DNA of 64,000 nucleotides from Lindgomyces ingoldianus (lineage: Eukaryota > Ascomycota > Dothideomycetes > Pleosporales > Lindgomycetaceae). The position numbers and the translations under genes are program-made. The notes beneath the pieces were generated by a model. The model was not told the origin of the DNA and did not search any database. It saw only the letters and a list, made by a program, of their open reading frames with translations. The stretch spans positions 2,640,637 through 2,704,636 of the forward strand of contig NW_022985162.1 of NCBI RefSeq assembly GCF_010093535.1, in the 5' to 3' direction. Below, one piece after another: positions 22,801-33,294 of the stretch. Each line of letters starts with the position of its first letter. Position 1 is the stretch's first letter.

Positions 22801-23216
22801 CATCATCTTCCATCAATTGATGTATATTACCCTGTCGCTATTTTTAGCCCCCAACCTCGCTGCAACGAAAATCGCTAACCGTGCTCCGGGGAATGCTGGC
22901 CGTTTAATCTGGCTAAATACGTCCGTGCCCTGCTCTGGCCTATACATACAACTTTGTCTTATTACTGTCGAAATTTAACGTCACGGTGTGATACTGTGGC
23001 AACTAGAGATTTGCAATCCATGGGCTTCGTTCTAGAGGAGAAAGAGCGTGCGCCCTGGCATAGCTTGTGGTATATAAGTTGGCGCCGCGACCTTGAGATC
23101 AACACGTCACTATCGAAGCAATCAGATCCATAACAAGCCCATCTACAAGCTCCCCTTAATCCGTTCGAGCGCCCTACCATACTCATTCCCTGATTATATC
23201 GAAGATCCCTATCGTC
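16882..23216. other. Gene-poor stretch (6.3 kb)
   Basis: I find no intact gene. A T-run sits at 18418-18432. Minus-strand frames at 18823-19128, 19778-20313, 21294-21695, 21762-21992 and 22123-22425 have protein-like composition in places (for example the 22123-22425 frame, with MEKWKSLREMYNCLKLSQ) but are broken by stops, do not chain with credible splice sites, and match no family I know. They may be relics of one or two decayed minus-strand genes. The 20900-21250 part is AT-rich. No tRNA or rRNA was seen. Confidence 0.5.
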
Positions 23217-23855
23217 ATGCGTTCCTCAGCATCTACCCTGCTTCTAGCAGCTGCAGCGCCCGTCTTCGTTGCCGCCGTATGCCCCGATCCAGTACCTCAG
23301 ATTTCCTCTCTTTCGTGGTCAGGCTCTGGTTGCCCCAGCACCTCTGCCTCATCAGTGAAGAACTATGGACCGATGGAATTTGGCGAAGTCAAGACCTTCA
23401 CCTTCAACCAACTCGATTCCGACAACACCGAGAACTGCGAAATCCACCTTCAAGCCGCTCAAGCTCCATCAGGATGGCAGGTTGCTGTCAGAGATGTAGC
23501 ATATTCGGGCGACGTGATGTTGAAGCCAAATTCGCAGCTAGACTACTTCACGCAAGTCTATTGGAGTGAGAAGGCTGATGATACGGTGAGTTTTGATACG
23601 TTTCAGGAGATATAGAGCAGCGAAGCTAATATTGCAAAATAGGGCATCGCCAAGGGAACTATTACAAATGCGGATACCGATGTCTACAACAGGGCTGTCA
23701 CAATTCGATCAACGGTTCCAGAGAAGTGGTCGAAATGTATTTCTGGCAGTGGTCCAGGAATTTTGAACGTCAACTTCAGGCCAGTGATCAATGGGGACGC
23801 GGGGCGCTTCAGCTTCAAGAATGCGACATGGCATCTCGACTGGAGGAAGTGTTAG
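23217..23855 (+). CDS. DUF4360-type secreted protein, 2 exons
   Basis: The ATG at 23217 opens a signal peptide (MRSSASTLLLAAAAPVFVAA) followed by CPDPVPQISSLSWSGSGCPS. Exon 1 ends at 23585; a 57-nt intron (GTGAGT...AAATAG, 23586-23642) joins in phase to exon 2, ending TAG at 23855; 193 residues in all. The SGSGCPS start, a NCEIHL strand followed by PSGWQVAVRDVAYSG, and a C-terminal NGDAGRF...WHLDWRKC fit the DUF4360 family of small secreted ascomycete and bacterial proteins, whose function is unknown. It is the only intact gene seen between 17 and 30 kb. Confidence 0.82.
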
Positions 23856-24767
23856 AGAAGGGGACTGTGGGCTTGTTTTGGATCTAATAAGAAGAGAAAA
23901 GGAGTATTGTATAAAGATGTGTGGGAATGAGAGAACCGAAAGGTTCGGAACTGTACATACAACCTTCCAAAAATTACAACTTCTCAAGACAACTTCGGAA
24001 TTGTATTGATCATTCATGTGTCTAAAGCATATCCTCATAGAGATTCAAGCGTTTGGGGTTGTCAAACATGGCTATCTACTCGGTCAAGTTAGATGCTGTC
24101 TTCCTACACCTGTGATGGTCTGTCTCCGCACAATACCTGCTTTCCCGTCAACACTGAGAGAAAAAGCTGACAATATAGTATCTTTACTTGCTCACCTGTA
24201 CGCAAAATGTACACCATTACATACCCAATAATTTTATACCCTCTTCATCAACACCGGCCTTCTTTTCATTGTAATCATCATCTCTTTATGTATATCGCTT
24301 TCGCCAGGTGATGAGATATGCCCATGTATTATATCTTAAACACAAATATATCACGAATCTTGATGATTTAAAAGGCTTCCCCTCCACGTTGTCCTGCGTT
24401 GGCAATCTTCAAGCGATCTCTACAAGGATGTAAAGCCGATGGTCTTGACTAGGATGTCGGATTTCTTCTCCTCTCTTGGTTTCAATCGAGCTCGTTCTAC
24501 AAAGAACATGAGCATGAGAGATGCCAACATAGAGTGCACAGCATCTTACGTATCTCGGGATACTTAATGTATGGCTGCATCACGCAAGCGCCTAGCATGA
24601 ATTTTCTTTGTGAAAACAAGCAGTACTCGGCCCAGAGCCCATAGTTCGTTTGTAGTGATGAATAATCTTAGTATTGTGAGCGATATGAATCCCATGTGTC
24701 AGATTTCTCAACTGCTTCTTTTTCGGAACATGGTACTTCCCTCTGCGCGATGACCTAACTGTCAATA
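23856..24767. other. Intergenic
   Basis: DUF4360 gene 3' flank and then AT-rich, stop-rich DNA; nothing recognised. Confidence 0.5.
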
Positions 24768-25310
24768 TCAACTGTCCTGAATTGCGGCTATATCCTCTTT
24801 CTTAATCATGAAACTCCCTGGTAACTTCCCAACTTGCACACCCGTCCTTGCCGACATCGGTATTGGCAGCATAGGGCCTTACACCTTGTTCATAGCCGTG
24901 TAATTATCCATCGGTGTGAGGGAGACGGTAATTTCAAGAACGTAGCCCCATGAAGTACCAGCTTCCTTGAGGACAGCAGTGATGCTAGTTAGAACTTGAG
25001 GCTGCAAAAGATTAGACTCGTGACAGGAGATACAAGAGAGAGGCAGAACATGCTGTCTTATAACATAGAACATAACTAAGAGATAGTTTGCCTGCTAAAC
25101 CCCTTGCTGAGATGAGGCAGAAACTTCATAGGATAGTAATTTTTTTCCTCAACTACTCAGGTTATGTTCCACATCAGGTGACAAGATACAGTATGCGCTT
25201 CTAACTTACGGCCTAATTCCACCTTCGACGATACTTCCGTTCGAAGAAGGCACTGTGCTAGCGGTATAGACGATATCCTTCGTTGTGAGAACTCCGGAAG
25301 CTAGATCAGA
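24768..25310 (-). pseudogene. RidA/YjgF/Mmf1-family relic with in-frame stop
   Basis: RidA proteins are small trimeric enamine/imine deaminases. Reading the minus strand, an upstream block (about 25210-25305) gives LTTKDIVYTASTVPSSNGSI, matching the family's N-terminal core. After about 235 nt bounded by GTAAGT and TTTTGCAG, a second block from 25001 gives QVLTSITAVLKEAGTSWGYV and DNYTAMNKV, the family signature. At 24879-24881 the next codon is TAA where the family has Tyr (NKVY); beyond it the same frame continues GPMLPIPMSARTGVQVGKLP and IKKEDIAAIQ, the family C-terminus, to TGA at 24768. One nonsense change, the long gap between blocks and no clear N-terminal start argue for a pseudogene. 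The alternative, that the TAA lies in an intron, is weaker because the frame continues unbroken on both sides. Confidence 0.7.
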
Positions 25311-25833
25311 TCAGAAGATATGGTGACACACGGAAGTAAGATCACACATAAGATAGGGCCTTGATTTCTAAGATACGTGAAAGTAGGCTGAGTAAAATTC
25401 TTCTGGTAGGGTATGACAAGAGCTGTGCTGGCGAAAGCAAGGATAATGATGATGAGAATATTAACATAGACCTTCTTCACTGTTGTGCTTTCGTTAGTTG
25501 GCATCGTACTTTCTGCCCCCTCCCAATCAAACTCCACCCACTTTAAAGGCCCTTTCAAAAACGATTCAAGCGAATCGTTACAGTTGTAGCGTTGTATATT
25601 GTTGTTACGTAGACGTTTTAGTAGAGATGCTATAGCGCTTGCATATAAAACATGTTATTACTTTTAAGCTTTTGTATTATACTATTAAATTTTTTTTAAA
25701 AAAAAAACAACTTTATAACGTACCTAACAGGTTGGCCGGCCACACAGGTTGGCCGGCCACTTTTGCTAAGCCCCCACTAAAACTACCCTATTCTCTCGCA
25801 AAACAGCCCACTTTAGCCCTATATAAAGTAATA
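25311..25833. other. Intergenic with repeat fragments, up to the assembly gap
   Basis: A minus-strand frame (ATG at 25504) has a hydrophobic stretch but no family. From about 25640 the DNA is AT-rich, then carries the GGCCGGCC tandem and ends at the N run. Confidence 0.4.
25727..25760. repeat. 17-bp perfect tandem duplication with GGCCGGCC palindrome
   Basis: The unit ACAGGTTGGCCGGCCAC occurs twice head to tail (25727-25743, 25744-25760). Each copy contains the 8-bp palindrome GGCCGGCC. It lies about 75 bp left of the assembly gap; it may be a terminal motif of another repeat. Confidence 0.8.
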
Positions 25834-25843
25834 NNNNNNNNNN
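25834..25843. other. Assembly gap (10 N)
   Basis: Ten N bases, probably a placeholder for a gap of unknown size. The gap falls exactly where the left palindrome arm should continue into the rest of its LTR, so sequence is missing here. Confidence 0.97.
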
Positions 25844-26021
25844 TACCTCTGCCTCCGACCCTAAGGTTTACTCTCGTTACCCCCCTATCCTGCATTCCCT
25901 CTCTGTGACCTGTGTTTCCTGCTCGATACCTCTCACACTTTCCTGCTTCATCGCAAATGCGTCTTCTATCTATGTAATTGAGATCTTATCGGTATCATTG
26001 TTGTACACAAGGTTGTCGACA
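25844..26021 (+). repeat. Truncated LTR copy in the left arm
   Basis: Mirror copy of the 29470-29724 LTR. The promoter-proximal 77 bp are missing because the sequence starts at the gap; the end GGTTGTCGACA at 26021 is present. Confidence 0.6.
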
Positions 26022-26380
26022 TTATGACCTAAAGCCAGCTTCATGATGTTTAATAGAACGTAGTACTGTTCCTACTGTTACTAATAGTAGCAACTCTTAG
26101 CAGTTAGAACAAAAGTGAATTAACATCTGTTACAGCACGGTTAATAAGGCTATAGTTGCTGTAATAGCTGCCTGTACTAATTTATTTCTTAGCGTTTTAG
26201 TAACGCGTTCGCAGAGGACGTTTTCACGCGTAGTAGTACAAGGGCTGCTGTGAAACAGGAGGCACGGCTGGCAAATAAGCTGTAGCAGTGCATTAACACT
26301 GCTTAATCTAACTTTTTTTATTCCAGCTAAAGAGAATATAATCTACTGTAGAATTAGGCATAAGTAGTGTACATAGCTAG

Positions 26381-26556
26381 TGTCACAGTTATGTTACAGC
26401 TATCCAACCCCTGAGTACCCTGGGTTTGGCACGGGGTATATAGGCTCCTTGGCCTCCGTACCTCTGCCTCCGACCCTAAGGTTTACTCTCTCGTTACCCC
26501 CCTATCCTGCATTCCCTCTCTCTGTGCCTCGTGCTTCTTGCTCTATACCTCTCACA
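26381..26556 (+). repeat. Second LTR-related block inside the left arm
   Basis: Starts TGTCACAGTTATGTTACAGC, has the same GGCACGGGGTATATAGG promoter-like block and CCTCTGCCTCCGACC run as the outer LTR, then diverges after CTCACA. Flanked by an inverted repeat GCATAAGTAGTGTAC (26358-26372) / GTACACTACTTATGC (26695-26709). Suggests an older nested or recombined related LTR. Mirrored at 28935-29110. Confidence 0.6.
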
Positions 26557-27694
26557 GTTAGTACCTGTAGGGAACTCTAACACAATGCATCTAAACAATA
26601 GTAAGATAGTAAGGCTAGCGCAACTTTCTCTGCACACATTCTATAACTAATTAGACTAGACTAGCATGCATAGCTCTTACAGAACACTAATAATGTACAC
26701 TACTTATGCTTAATACGATAGTATAGAGATCTACTTAGTAGCATTAAATTAGATCCTTGCGGAGCAAAGGTGAGGTAGTGGTGTATGGGAGGGAGGTGGA
26801 GTAAAGAGGGAGTAAGATGACCGATGTGTTTATACTATCGTGAATGGAGAATAATCTTCACACGCTTCTGATTAGGAAGGATATCAAGTATATTGCTATA
26901 CCTAGGACTGTGTCACGTGTTGAAGAATAACCACGACCTTCCACCAGAAGTGGGAAGTCGAGACTATATACCTAAGGATGGTCACAGACTTCCTTAGGGT
27001 GGTGGCAACCTAAACCTGCGACCACTCTTCTGATCCCTAGTATGCGCTATACCTGTCCTGAAGCATCACGTGATATGACCTCTGCGGGCCGTGCCCTCAC
27101 CGGCATCGGTCTGTCCTTCCTCCCTGGCCCAGCCAGCGGTCGTAACACTAGCATCTTATAAATAATGTAAGTGTCACGATCGGCATGCTCAAGCTACAAG
27201 CAAGAGGGGGTGTAACCTAAATAGATTGAAGGAGCAGAAGAGCTGCTTCGCCAGTTTAAAGATATAACTCTTGTCAAGGTGCTAAGCGCAGTGGCAAAAG
27301 GGGAACTGATACCACAAACATGTGATGCGGGCACGCGCCGTCACAGTAAGACTTTTATAACTTTTTAAGCTTTTTTTTTTAATAATAACTCCCTCTAAAG
27401 CTTTAGCACCCTTAACCTTATATAATACAGTGGTGTACGCTAGCTGTAAGGCCGGATGTCCCAGAACGGGAGTGTATGGCCTCAGCTGACCTGTTTGGAG
27501 GTCACATGACCTGTGCTTCATACATAAGCACGAATCCTGACAAGCGAGGCTTGGCAGCAATTCGTCTCTCCTACAATACACTCCTATCTCTCCAAGACCT
27601 TGCTCTCAGTGCTATCCGTGCTATCTACTATCCCATCTTTACATTCAAATCGCTCACAAGCCAGTATACCGCTCGAGAGCAACATTCCCACGCA

Positions 27695-27907
27695 ATGGTG
27701 TCGACGCGATCGGATGCAACCGGCACTCTGGGACCGCCTGAGGAGCCGATTGACACAGCTGCTCCTGGTAATACCCAACCAAGGTTAACACCATCGCGTG
27801 GGAGGGTTGCTCTCGAGCGGTATACTGGCTTGTGTGAGCAATTTGAATGTAAAGGTGGGATAGTAGATAGCACGGATAGCACTGAGAGCAAGGTCTTGGA
27901 GAGATAG
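27695..27907 (+). pseudogene. Possible retrotransposon gag start across the palindrome centre
   Basis: An ATG at 27695 reads MVSTRSDATGTLGPPEEPID through the unique spacer and then antisense into the right arm. Such a short Ser/Thr/Pro-rich start resembles gag N-termini of fungal LTR elements. A mirror ATG exists on the minus strand at 27794. Both read into the opposite arm, so neither is a real gag gene; the structure fits two element 5' ends joined head to head. Confidence 0.3.
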
Positions 27908-28934
27908 GAGTGTATTGTAGGAGAGACGAATTGCTGCCAAGCCTCGCTTGTCAGGATTCGTGCTTATGTATGAAGCACAGGTCATGTGACCTCCAAACAG
28001 GTCAGCTGAGGCCATACACTCCCGTTCTGGGACATCCGGCCTTACAGCTAGCGTACACCACTGTATTATATAAGGTTAAGGGTGCTAAAGCTTTAGAGGG
28101 AGTTATTATTAAAAAAAAAAGCTTAAAAAGTTATAAAAGTCTTACTGTGACGGCGCGTGCCCGCATCACATGTTTGTGGTATCAGTTCCCCTTTTGCCAC
28201 TGCGCTTAGCACCTTGACAAGAGTTATATCTTTAAACTGGCGAAGCAGCTCTTCTGCTCCTTCAATCTATTTAGGTTACACCCCCTCTTGCTTGTAGCTT
28301 GAGCATGCCGATCGTGACACTTACATTATTTATAAGATGCTAGTGTTACGACCGCTGGCTGGGCCAGGGAGGAAGGACAGACCGATGCCGGTGAGGGCAC
28401 GGCCCGCAGAGGTCATATCACGTGATGCTTCAGGACAGGTATAGCGCATACTAGGGATCAGAAGAGTGGTCGCAGGTTTAGGTTGCCACCACCCTAAGGA
28501 AGTCTGTGACCATCCTTAGGTATATAGTCTCGACTTCCCACTTCTGGTGGAAGGTCGTGGTTATTCTTCAACACGTGACACAGTCCTAGGTATAGCAATA
28601 TACTTGATATCCTTCCTAATCAGAAGCGTGTGAAGATTATTCTCCATTCACGATAGTATAAACACATCGGTCATCTTACTCCCTCTTTACTCCACCTCCC
28701 TCCCATACACCACTACCTCACCTTTGCTCCGCAAGGATCTAATTTAATGCTACTAAGTAGATCTCTATACTATCGTATTAAGCATAAGTAGTGTACATTA
28801 TTAGTGTTCTGTAAGAGCTATGCATGCTAGTCTAGTCTAATTAGTTATAGAATGTGTGCAGAGAAAGTTGCGCTAGCCTTACTATCTTACTATTGTTTAG
28901 ATGCATTGTGTTAGAGTTCCCTACAGGTACTAAC

Positions 28935-29110
28935 TGTGAGAGGTATAGAGCAAGAAGCACGAGGCACAGAGAGAGGGAATGCAGGATAGGGGGGTAACGA
29001 GAGAGTAAACCTTAGGGTCGGAGGCAGAGGTACGGAGGCCAAGGAGCCTATATACCCCGTGCCAAACCCAGGGTACTCAGGGGTTGGATAGCTGTAACAT
29101 AACTGTGACA
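28935..29110 (-). repeat. Second LTR-related block inside the right arm
   Basis: Exact mirror of 26381-26556 in the right palindrome arm. Confidence 0.6.
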
Positions 29111-29469
29111 CTAGCTATGTACACTACTTATGCCTAATTCTACAGTAGATTATATTCTCTTTAGCTGGAATAAAAAAAGTTAGATTAAGCAGTGTTAATG
29201 CACTGCTACAGCTTATTTGCCAGCCGTGCCTCCTGTTTCACAGCAGCCCTTGTACTACTACGCGTGAAAACGTCCTCTGCGAACGCGTTACTAAAACGCT
29301 AAGAAATAAATTAGTACAGGCAGCTATTACAGCAACTATAGCCTTATTAACCGTGCTGTAACAGATGTTAATTCACTTTTGTTCTAACTGCTAAGAGTTG
29401 CTACTATTAGTAACAGTAGGAACAGTACTACGTTCTATTAAACATCATGAAGCTGGCTTTAGGTCATAA

Positions 29470-29724
29470 TGTCGACAACCTTGTGTACAACAATGATACC
29501 GATAAGATCTCAATTACATAGATAGAAGACGCATTTGCGATGAAGCAGGAAAGTGTGAGAGGTATCGAGCAGGAAACACAGGTCACAGAGAGGGAATGCA
29601 GGATAGGGGGGTAACGAGAGTAAACCTTAGGGTCGGAGGCAGAGGTACGGAGGCCGAGGAGCCTATATACCCCGTGCCAAGCCCTTAGGGTACTCAGGGT
29701 TGGATAGATGTAACAACTGTGACA
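29470..29724 (-). repeat. LTR (255 bp) at the outer end of the right arm
   Basis: Read on the minus strand it begins TGTCACAGTTGTTACATC, has a TATATAGG box, and ends GGTTGTCGACA, i.e. TG...CA ends like an LTR, followed by TTATGACCTAAAGCC as a possible primer-binding region. No flanking duplication can be tested because the partner end lies in the gap. Confidence 0.6.
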
Positions 29725-30319
29725 GAAAGTGGAGAATATGACTATGTTGTAATCGCATTGCCATTTTCCAAAGTCGGACTCACGGATGCCAAAGTACTCA
29801 TCTCTCCTAAGCCAAGCCATATCAACAATGTGCTATCAAAAGTCTTGCAAATTCGCACTATATTACAAGACGGGATTCTGAGAGAAGTTGGACTCTCCCA
29901 TTATCAGCGGTTGTGGTGCAAGTCATATTCCGGGGATCCGGCCAGTATGCTATCCAGCATATGCGATCAACTCGTCATGGCCAGGCGTAGTACTCGCATC
30001 GTATTCCAGTGGCACTCCGGGCTAATCTCTGATTGCCGCTAGCAATTCACCGGCTGCTGTGATCGACAATGCTGGGAAGTCGATAAGCATCATGCCGGCA
30101 CCTAGGCAGCTCTAAACTTAAGTTAAGAGGGCCTCTACCTTCCAGCATACTATGAAACCGAGTTCAAGACCATATTCGTGGGAAAGCGCAGGAACTACAC
30201 CCACACATGGATCTTCTCAGCGCTAGACTCCGCAGTGGCAGTTGCTTTTGGACATGGGGTTAGTAAATGAAGCGAAGGAGGTGGTTGAACGAGGGATGGG
30301 GAGATGTATTCATTTGTGA
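29725..30319 (+). pseudogene. Flavin amine oxidase C-terminal relic
   Basis: Directly after the LTR, a frame reads GEYDYVVIALPFSKVGLTDA and then breaks. Further pieces in shifted frames give a VLASYSSGTPG-like segment, EGLYLPAYYETEFKTIFVGK, THTWIFSALDSAV, and LVNEAKEVVERGMGRCIHL before TGA at 30317. The order and the WIFSALDSAV motif recall the C-terminal FAD-binding part of fungal flavin-containing amine oxidases. The N-terminal FAD motif is absent and several frameshifts/stops are present. It looks like the 3' half of a decayed gene whose 5' part was removed by the repeat. Confidence 0.6.
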
Positions 30320-30909
30320 ATGGATAAGCAAGGCGAGTAGAAGTAGCGACAATTCACGAGGAAAATGGCGTCCTGATAATTGAACGAAAAATGTATCCTG
30401 TGTAAACATGTCGTTTTGCAATATGCCTAAACCTGAGCCCAATTAATTTCGGCATAGGCTGATAACCTGTGAGTAGTTTCTTTAAATCCATCAAGAGATC
30501 AAATTGATCAAACCATCTCCTATGCTATTATATAGTAAGGGGCGAATACACAGTAGATGCCACCCATCTATATCCAGCGAGAGAGTAGTTTGTGGTCACG
30601 AGGATAGCATCCCGAAATCGGATCTTCTGGTTATCTCTGCTCCCATGATACTTCTCACCATCACCACATCACATAAACTGATGTATGAGCACATGAGGCA
30701 TTTAAGAATCTTTGAGGAGGAAGTGTATACGACGCAGTGAATGACAAATTTTACGACGTCGAGACATAAAACCTCTCCTTAACGCCAAACATGCGCTCCC
30801 CCTTAAGGAAATGATGAAAAACCCACCTCCTAGCGTTCAGAGTCTAAATTGGGGTATAAAAACATATTAGAGGAAAGAAAAGCAACATCACTCCTTACCA
30901 CTCCTTTTT
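30320..30909. other. Intergenic
   Basis: About 590 bp between the amine-oxidase relic and the 3' end of the GPI-protein gene. No feature seen. Confidence 0.5.
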
Positions 30910-33294
30910 TCATCGAAATATAATAATCCCACCTGTTACCAAACACAACGCCAACACAACAAGTTGCCACCTCTCGAATCCCGTCCCCAAACCCCTCACA
31001 CCTCCTGAATTCCCAGGAGGATCGCTCTGTCTCGCCTGCCCTCCACCCTCAGTAATCGATGCATTCGGAGTTCCGCCACCAGCTCCTGTCGTTCGACTCG
31101 CTTCTGCTGCTTGGCTCTGGCTACTTGCCACACTCGCGCTACTCGCACTAGAGATAAACGAAGCCTCTTTACTCTGTAGGATCTCGGAGGCGGGCTTAAA
31201 CCCTGAATTTGCTGCTAAGCAAGCTGTTGGCAGTGGGAAATTTGTTTCGAAAACGTTGACAGAGGTCTCAAATGGGATACCATCAAAGATGTTAGGGACT
31301 CTGAAGGCGGCGCCAACGCCGATGGCGAGGTTGATAGAGGCTTCAACTAGAACAAGAGGACCGATTTCGGATACCAGGCTAGGGATGACGGAAGCCGGGA
31401 GAAATGATGAGTTCGATGTTAGACTGGGAGATGTTTGATTTGTCCAATGCGGAGATGTGCTGTTCGCGGGGTTGGTTGAGTTGTTGGAAGGGAGGGCATT
31501 GCACTCCGAATCTGCGCCATCTTTCTTCGTAGAGAATTTGGCTTCGAGACTCGGTAGGTCCATGAATACGGAGACTTGACTTTCGATGAAGCCGTCTATA
31601 AATTCGAAGCCGACAGGGATGATAGGGCGGAAGCCGAGGCCGAGAGTGAGCTCGACATCAGAGATGTTTGCTGTGAAAGGTAGGGCGGAGATTTCGGCAC
31701 CATCGAAACCGGCTTTACTTGCATTGCCGAGGTCAGGGAAGGGGATGTTGATTTTGGAGTTGGTAGGTACCTTTGCTGCAGCGTTAGCAAGTCTCGTTTC
31801 GATACTTTCGAATCTAGTATTATCATATAACGTGGGATATTTCAGGGGTTAGCTTAGGGCAGAATTTAGCATCCTGTTGACGTTGTCCCTAATTCCAAGA
31901 GTTTCAACAGACAGGCTCCATCGTGGTCATGTTCCATGCTATGTGATAATGTAGCCCAGGTGGATGGAAATGCACTCACCCATAGATCGAAGCCATACGT
32001 AGCTTCGATACCACCCGACACCTCATACGAAGCCTGAATCGTCGCGTTGAAAGACACACCCGCTTTCCCCAGCTTCGGGATAGAAAATCCCACAATCGGG
32101 AGGTCGAACAGTGAGAGAGCAAACTGCCCGCTCACTTTTGGCTTACTGAACAATTCAATATGGGCAGTCAAGCCGTTCGCTTCTAGCTCTATAAACCCAC
32201 TATGAAACGCTTGTAGTGCTAAACCCTCTGGATTGCCAAGGGCTGTTGGGATGAAACCGGAATTTACGTCGAAGTTACCCTGCGTGAGGAGTATATAGCC
32301 GGTTGTGGTACAGTTTTTGCAGCCTACTTCGACAGGAAGAGTTGGGATGCCGACCAGATCTTCAAGCCCACTTAGAAAACTGGGGGCGCTGAAGGTAGAA
32401 TTCAAAGTTTGGAAGGCGAGGTTAAAGGACGCGGAGTTTACGTCATCCGGGATGTTGGTTGGGACCGGGGGAGCGGCAGTTATATTCGTGGCGGCGAAAG
32501 AGACGGGTGTTTCTGCTATAACTGAGAGAGGGCCTGAAGCAGTTGTTTGGGCTGGCACGGTCGTAGTTGGAGCAGAGACTTGTCTTCGCCTGCGTACCTT
32601 CTGGAAATCCGAATGCCGCCGGAGGAGATGGCCCTCAGTGGTGTATCCAAAATCAATGTTGAACCTTGTGAAGGCTCGCTTCCACGACGATTCTACGATC
32701 GAGAGCTCGAGGGAAAACTCGTCTGCGGAGACGGCGACGTTACGAACCCTACGGAAGTTAATATGATATCAGAATCCTGAGAGTATCCAGTGATCTTACT
32801 CGAAGACGGATCGTTCTCCCTCCTGGTTACAACTCGCATGTGAAGTAATAATCAGTCCTCCGTTGTCTCCAGAACAAGCATGTCTAGCGTCCCTAGCCGA
32901 AACAGTATCGACAAAATCTAGTCTCATTTTGCCGTCTTCACACTTCACATCTTGTAGGTGGTGCTCAAAGTCTTCCAAATTGAAAACAGGAGCTTCGGAG
33001 CTTACTCGAACCTGAGATGCGAATATTGAATCGCTCTGCCAACCGTTCTCCTCTGATCAATGTAAGCTAAGGTCGGCATAGAGTTAGGATTTAGCACTCA
33101 CTTTCGATATACGCCAACTCAGCATCATATCTCTTCTCAATTCTCATGCTGCGTCGGAATAAATCGGACCGTTTGGTAGCCGCCCGTAGCACTCGGTCTG
33201 GAGGTGGAGGAGCGGCATATTTTGCTAATACTTCGGTACTCAGGTATCCAGCTAAGAGGAGAATATAGACTTTTGGGAGTTGGAAGAAACCCAT
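30910..33294 (-). CDS. Secreted, probably GPI-anchored glycoprotein (DUF7029/DUF7223-like), 4 exons
   Basis: Exons 33102-33294, 32800-33052, 31980-32748 and 30910-31770 join in phase to 691 residues; introns are 49, 51 and 209 nt. The protein opens with a signal peptide (MGFFQLPKVYILLLAGYLST), then a module with NLEDFEHHLQDVKCEDGKMR, GLIITSHASCNQEGERSVFE and VRNVAVSADEFSLELSI, resembling the N-terminal DUF7029 of fungal cell-surface proteins. A Thr/Pro-rich linker leads to a beta-rich C-terminal module (LPVEVGCKNCTTTGYI, the LTLGLGFRPIIPVGFEF segment) like DUF7223. Many Asn-X-Ser/Thr sites, a Ser/Ala/Gly-rich stalk and a hydrophobic C-terminus (WQLVVLALCLVTGGIIIF) fit GPI anchoring. The long third intron was set by restoring GFDLW-VPTNSKINIPF; a frame through its first part is open but ends at a stop. 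DUF names are from memory of the family pattern. Confidence 0.8.

Larger units (their letters stand above)
25844..29647. repeat. 3.8-kb near-perfect palindrome (two ~1.86-kb arms, ~82-bp spacer)
   Basis: Left arm 25844 to about 27703 is the reverse complement of right arm about 27786 to 29647. Paired coordinates sum to 55491 from the outer ends to near the centre (checked for example at 25861/29630, 25970/29521 and 27282/28209, and at the 10-T/10-A run at 27371/28111), then shift to 55489 because of one 2-nt indel. I saw differences only close to the centre (27636, 27651, 27684, 27694 and the indel). The spacer (about 27704-27785) is not palindromic. The right arm continues past 29647 into the rest of an LTR, while the left arm is cut by the gap. 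Confidence 0.93.

Noticed and set aside
27476..28015. Paired open frames on both strands starting MASADLFGGHMTCASYIS
   Set aside because: They are mirror copies in the two palindrome arms; each ends by reading into the opposite arm, so they reflect repeat structure, not a gene.
26380..29111. Identical 66-residue frames at 26380-26580 (+) and 28911-29111 (-)
   Set aside because: They lie inside the LTR-like blocks and their translations are of promoter/leader DNA.
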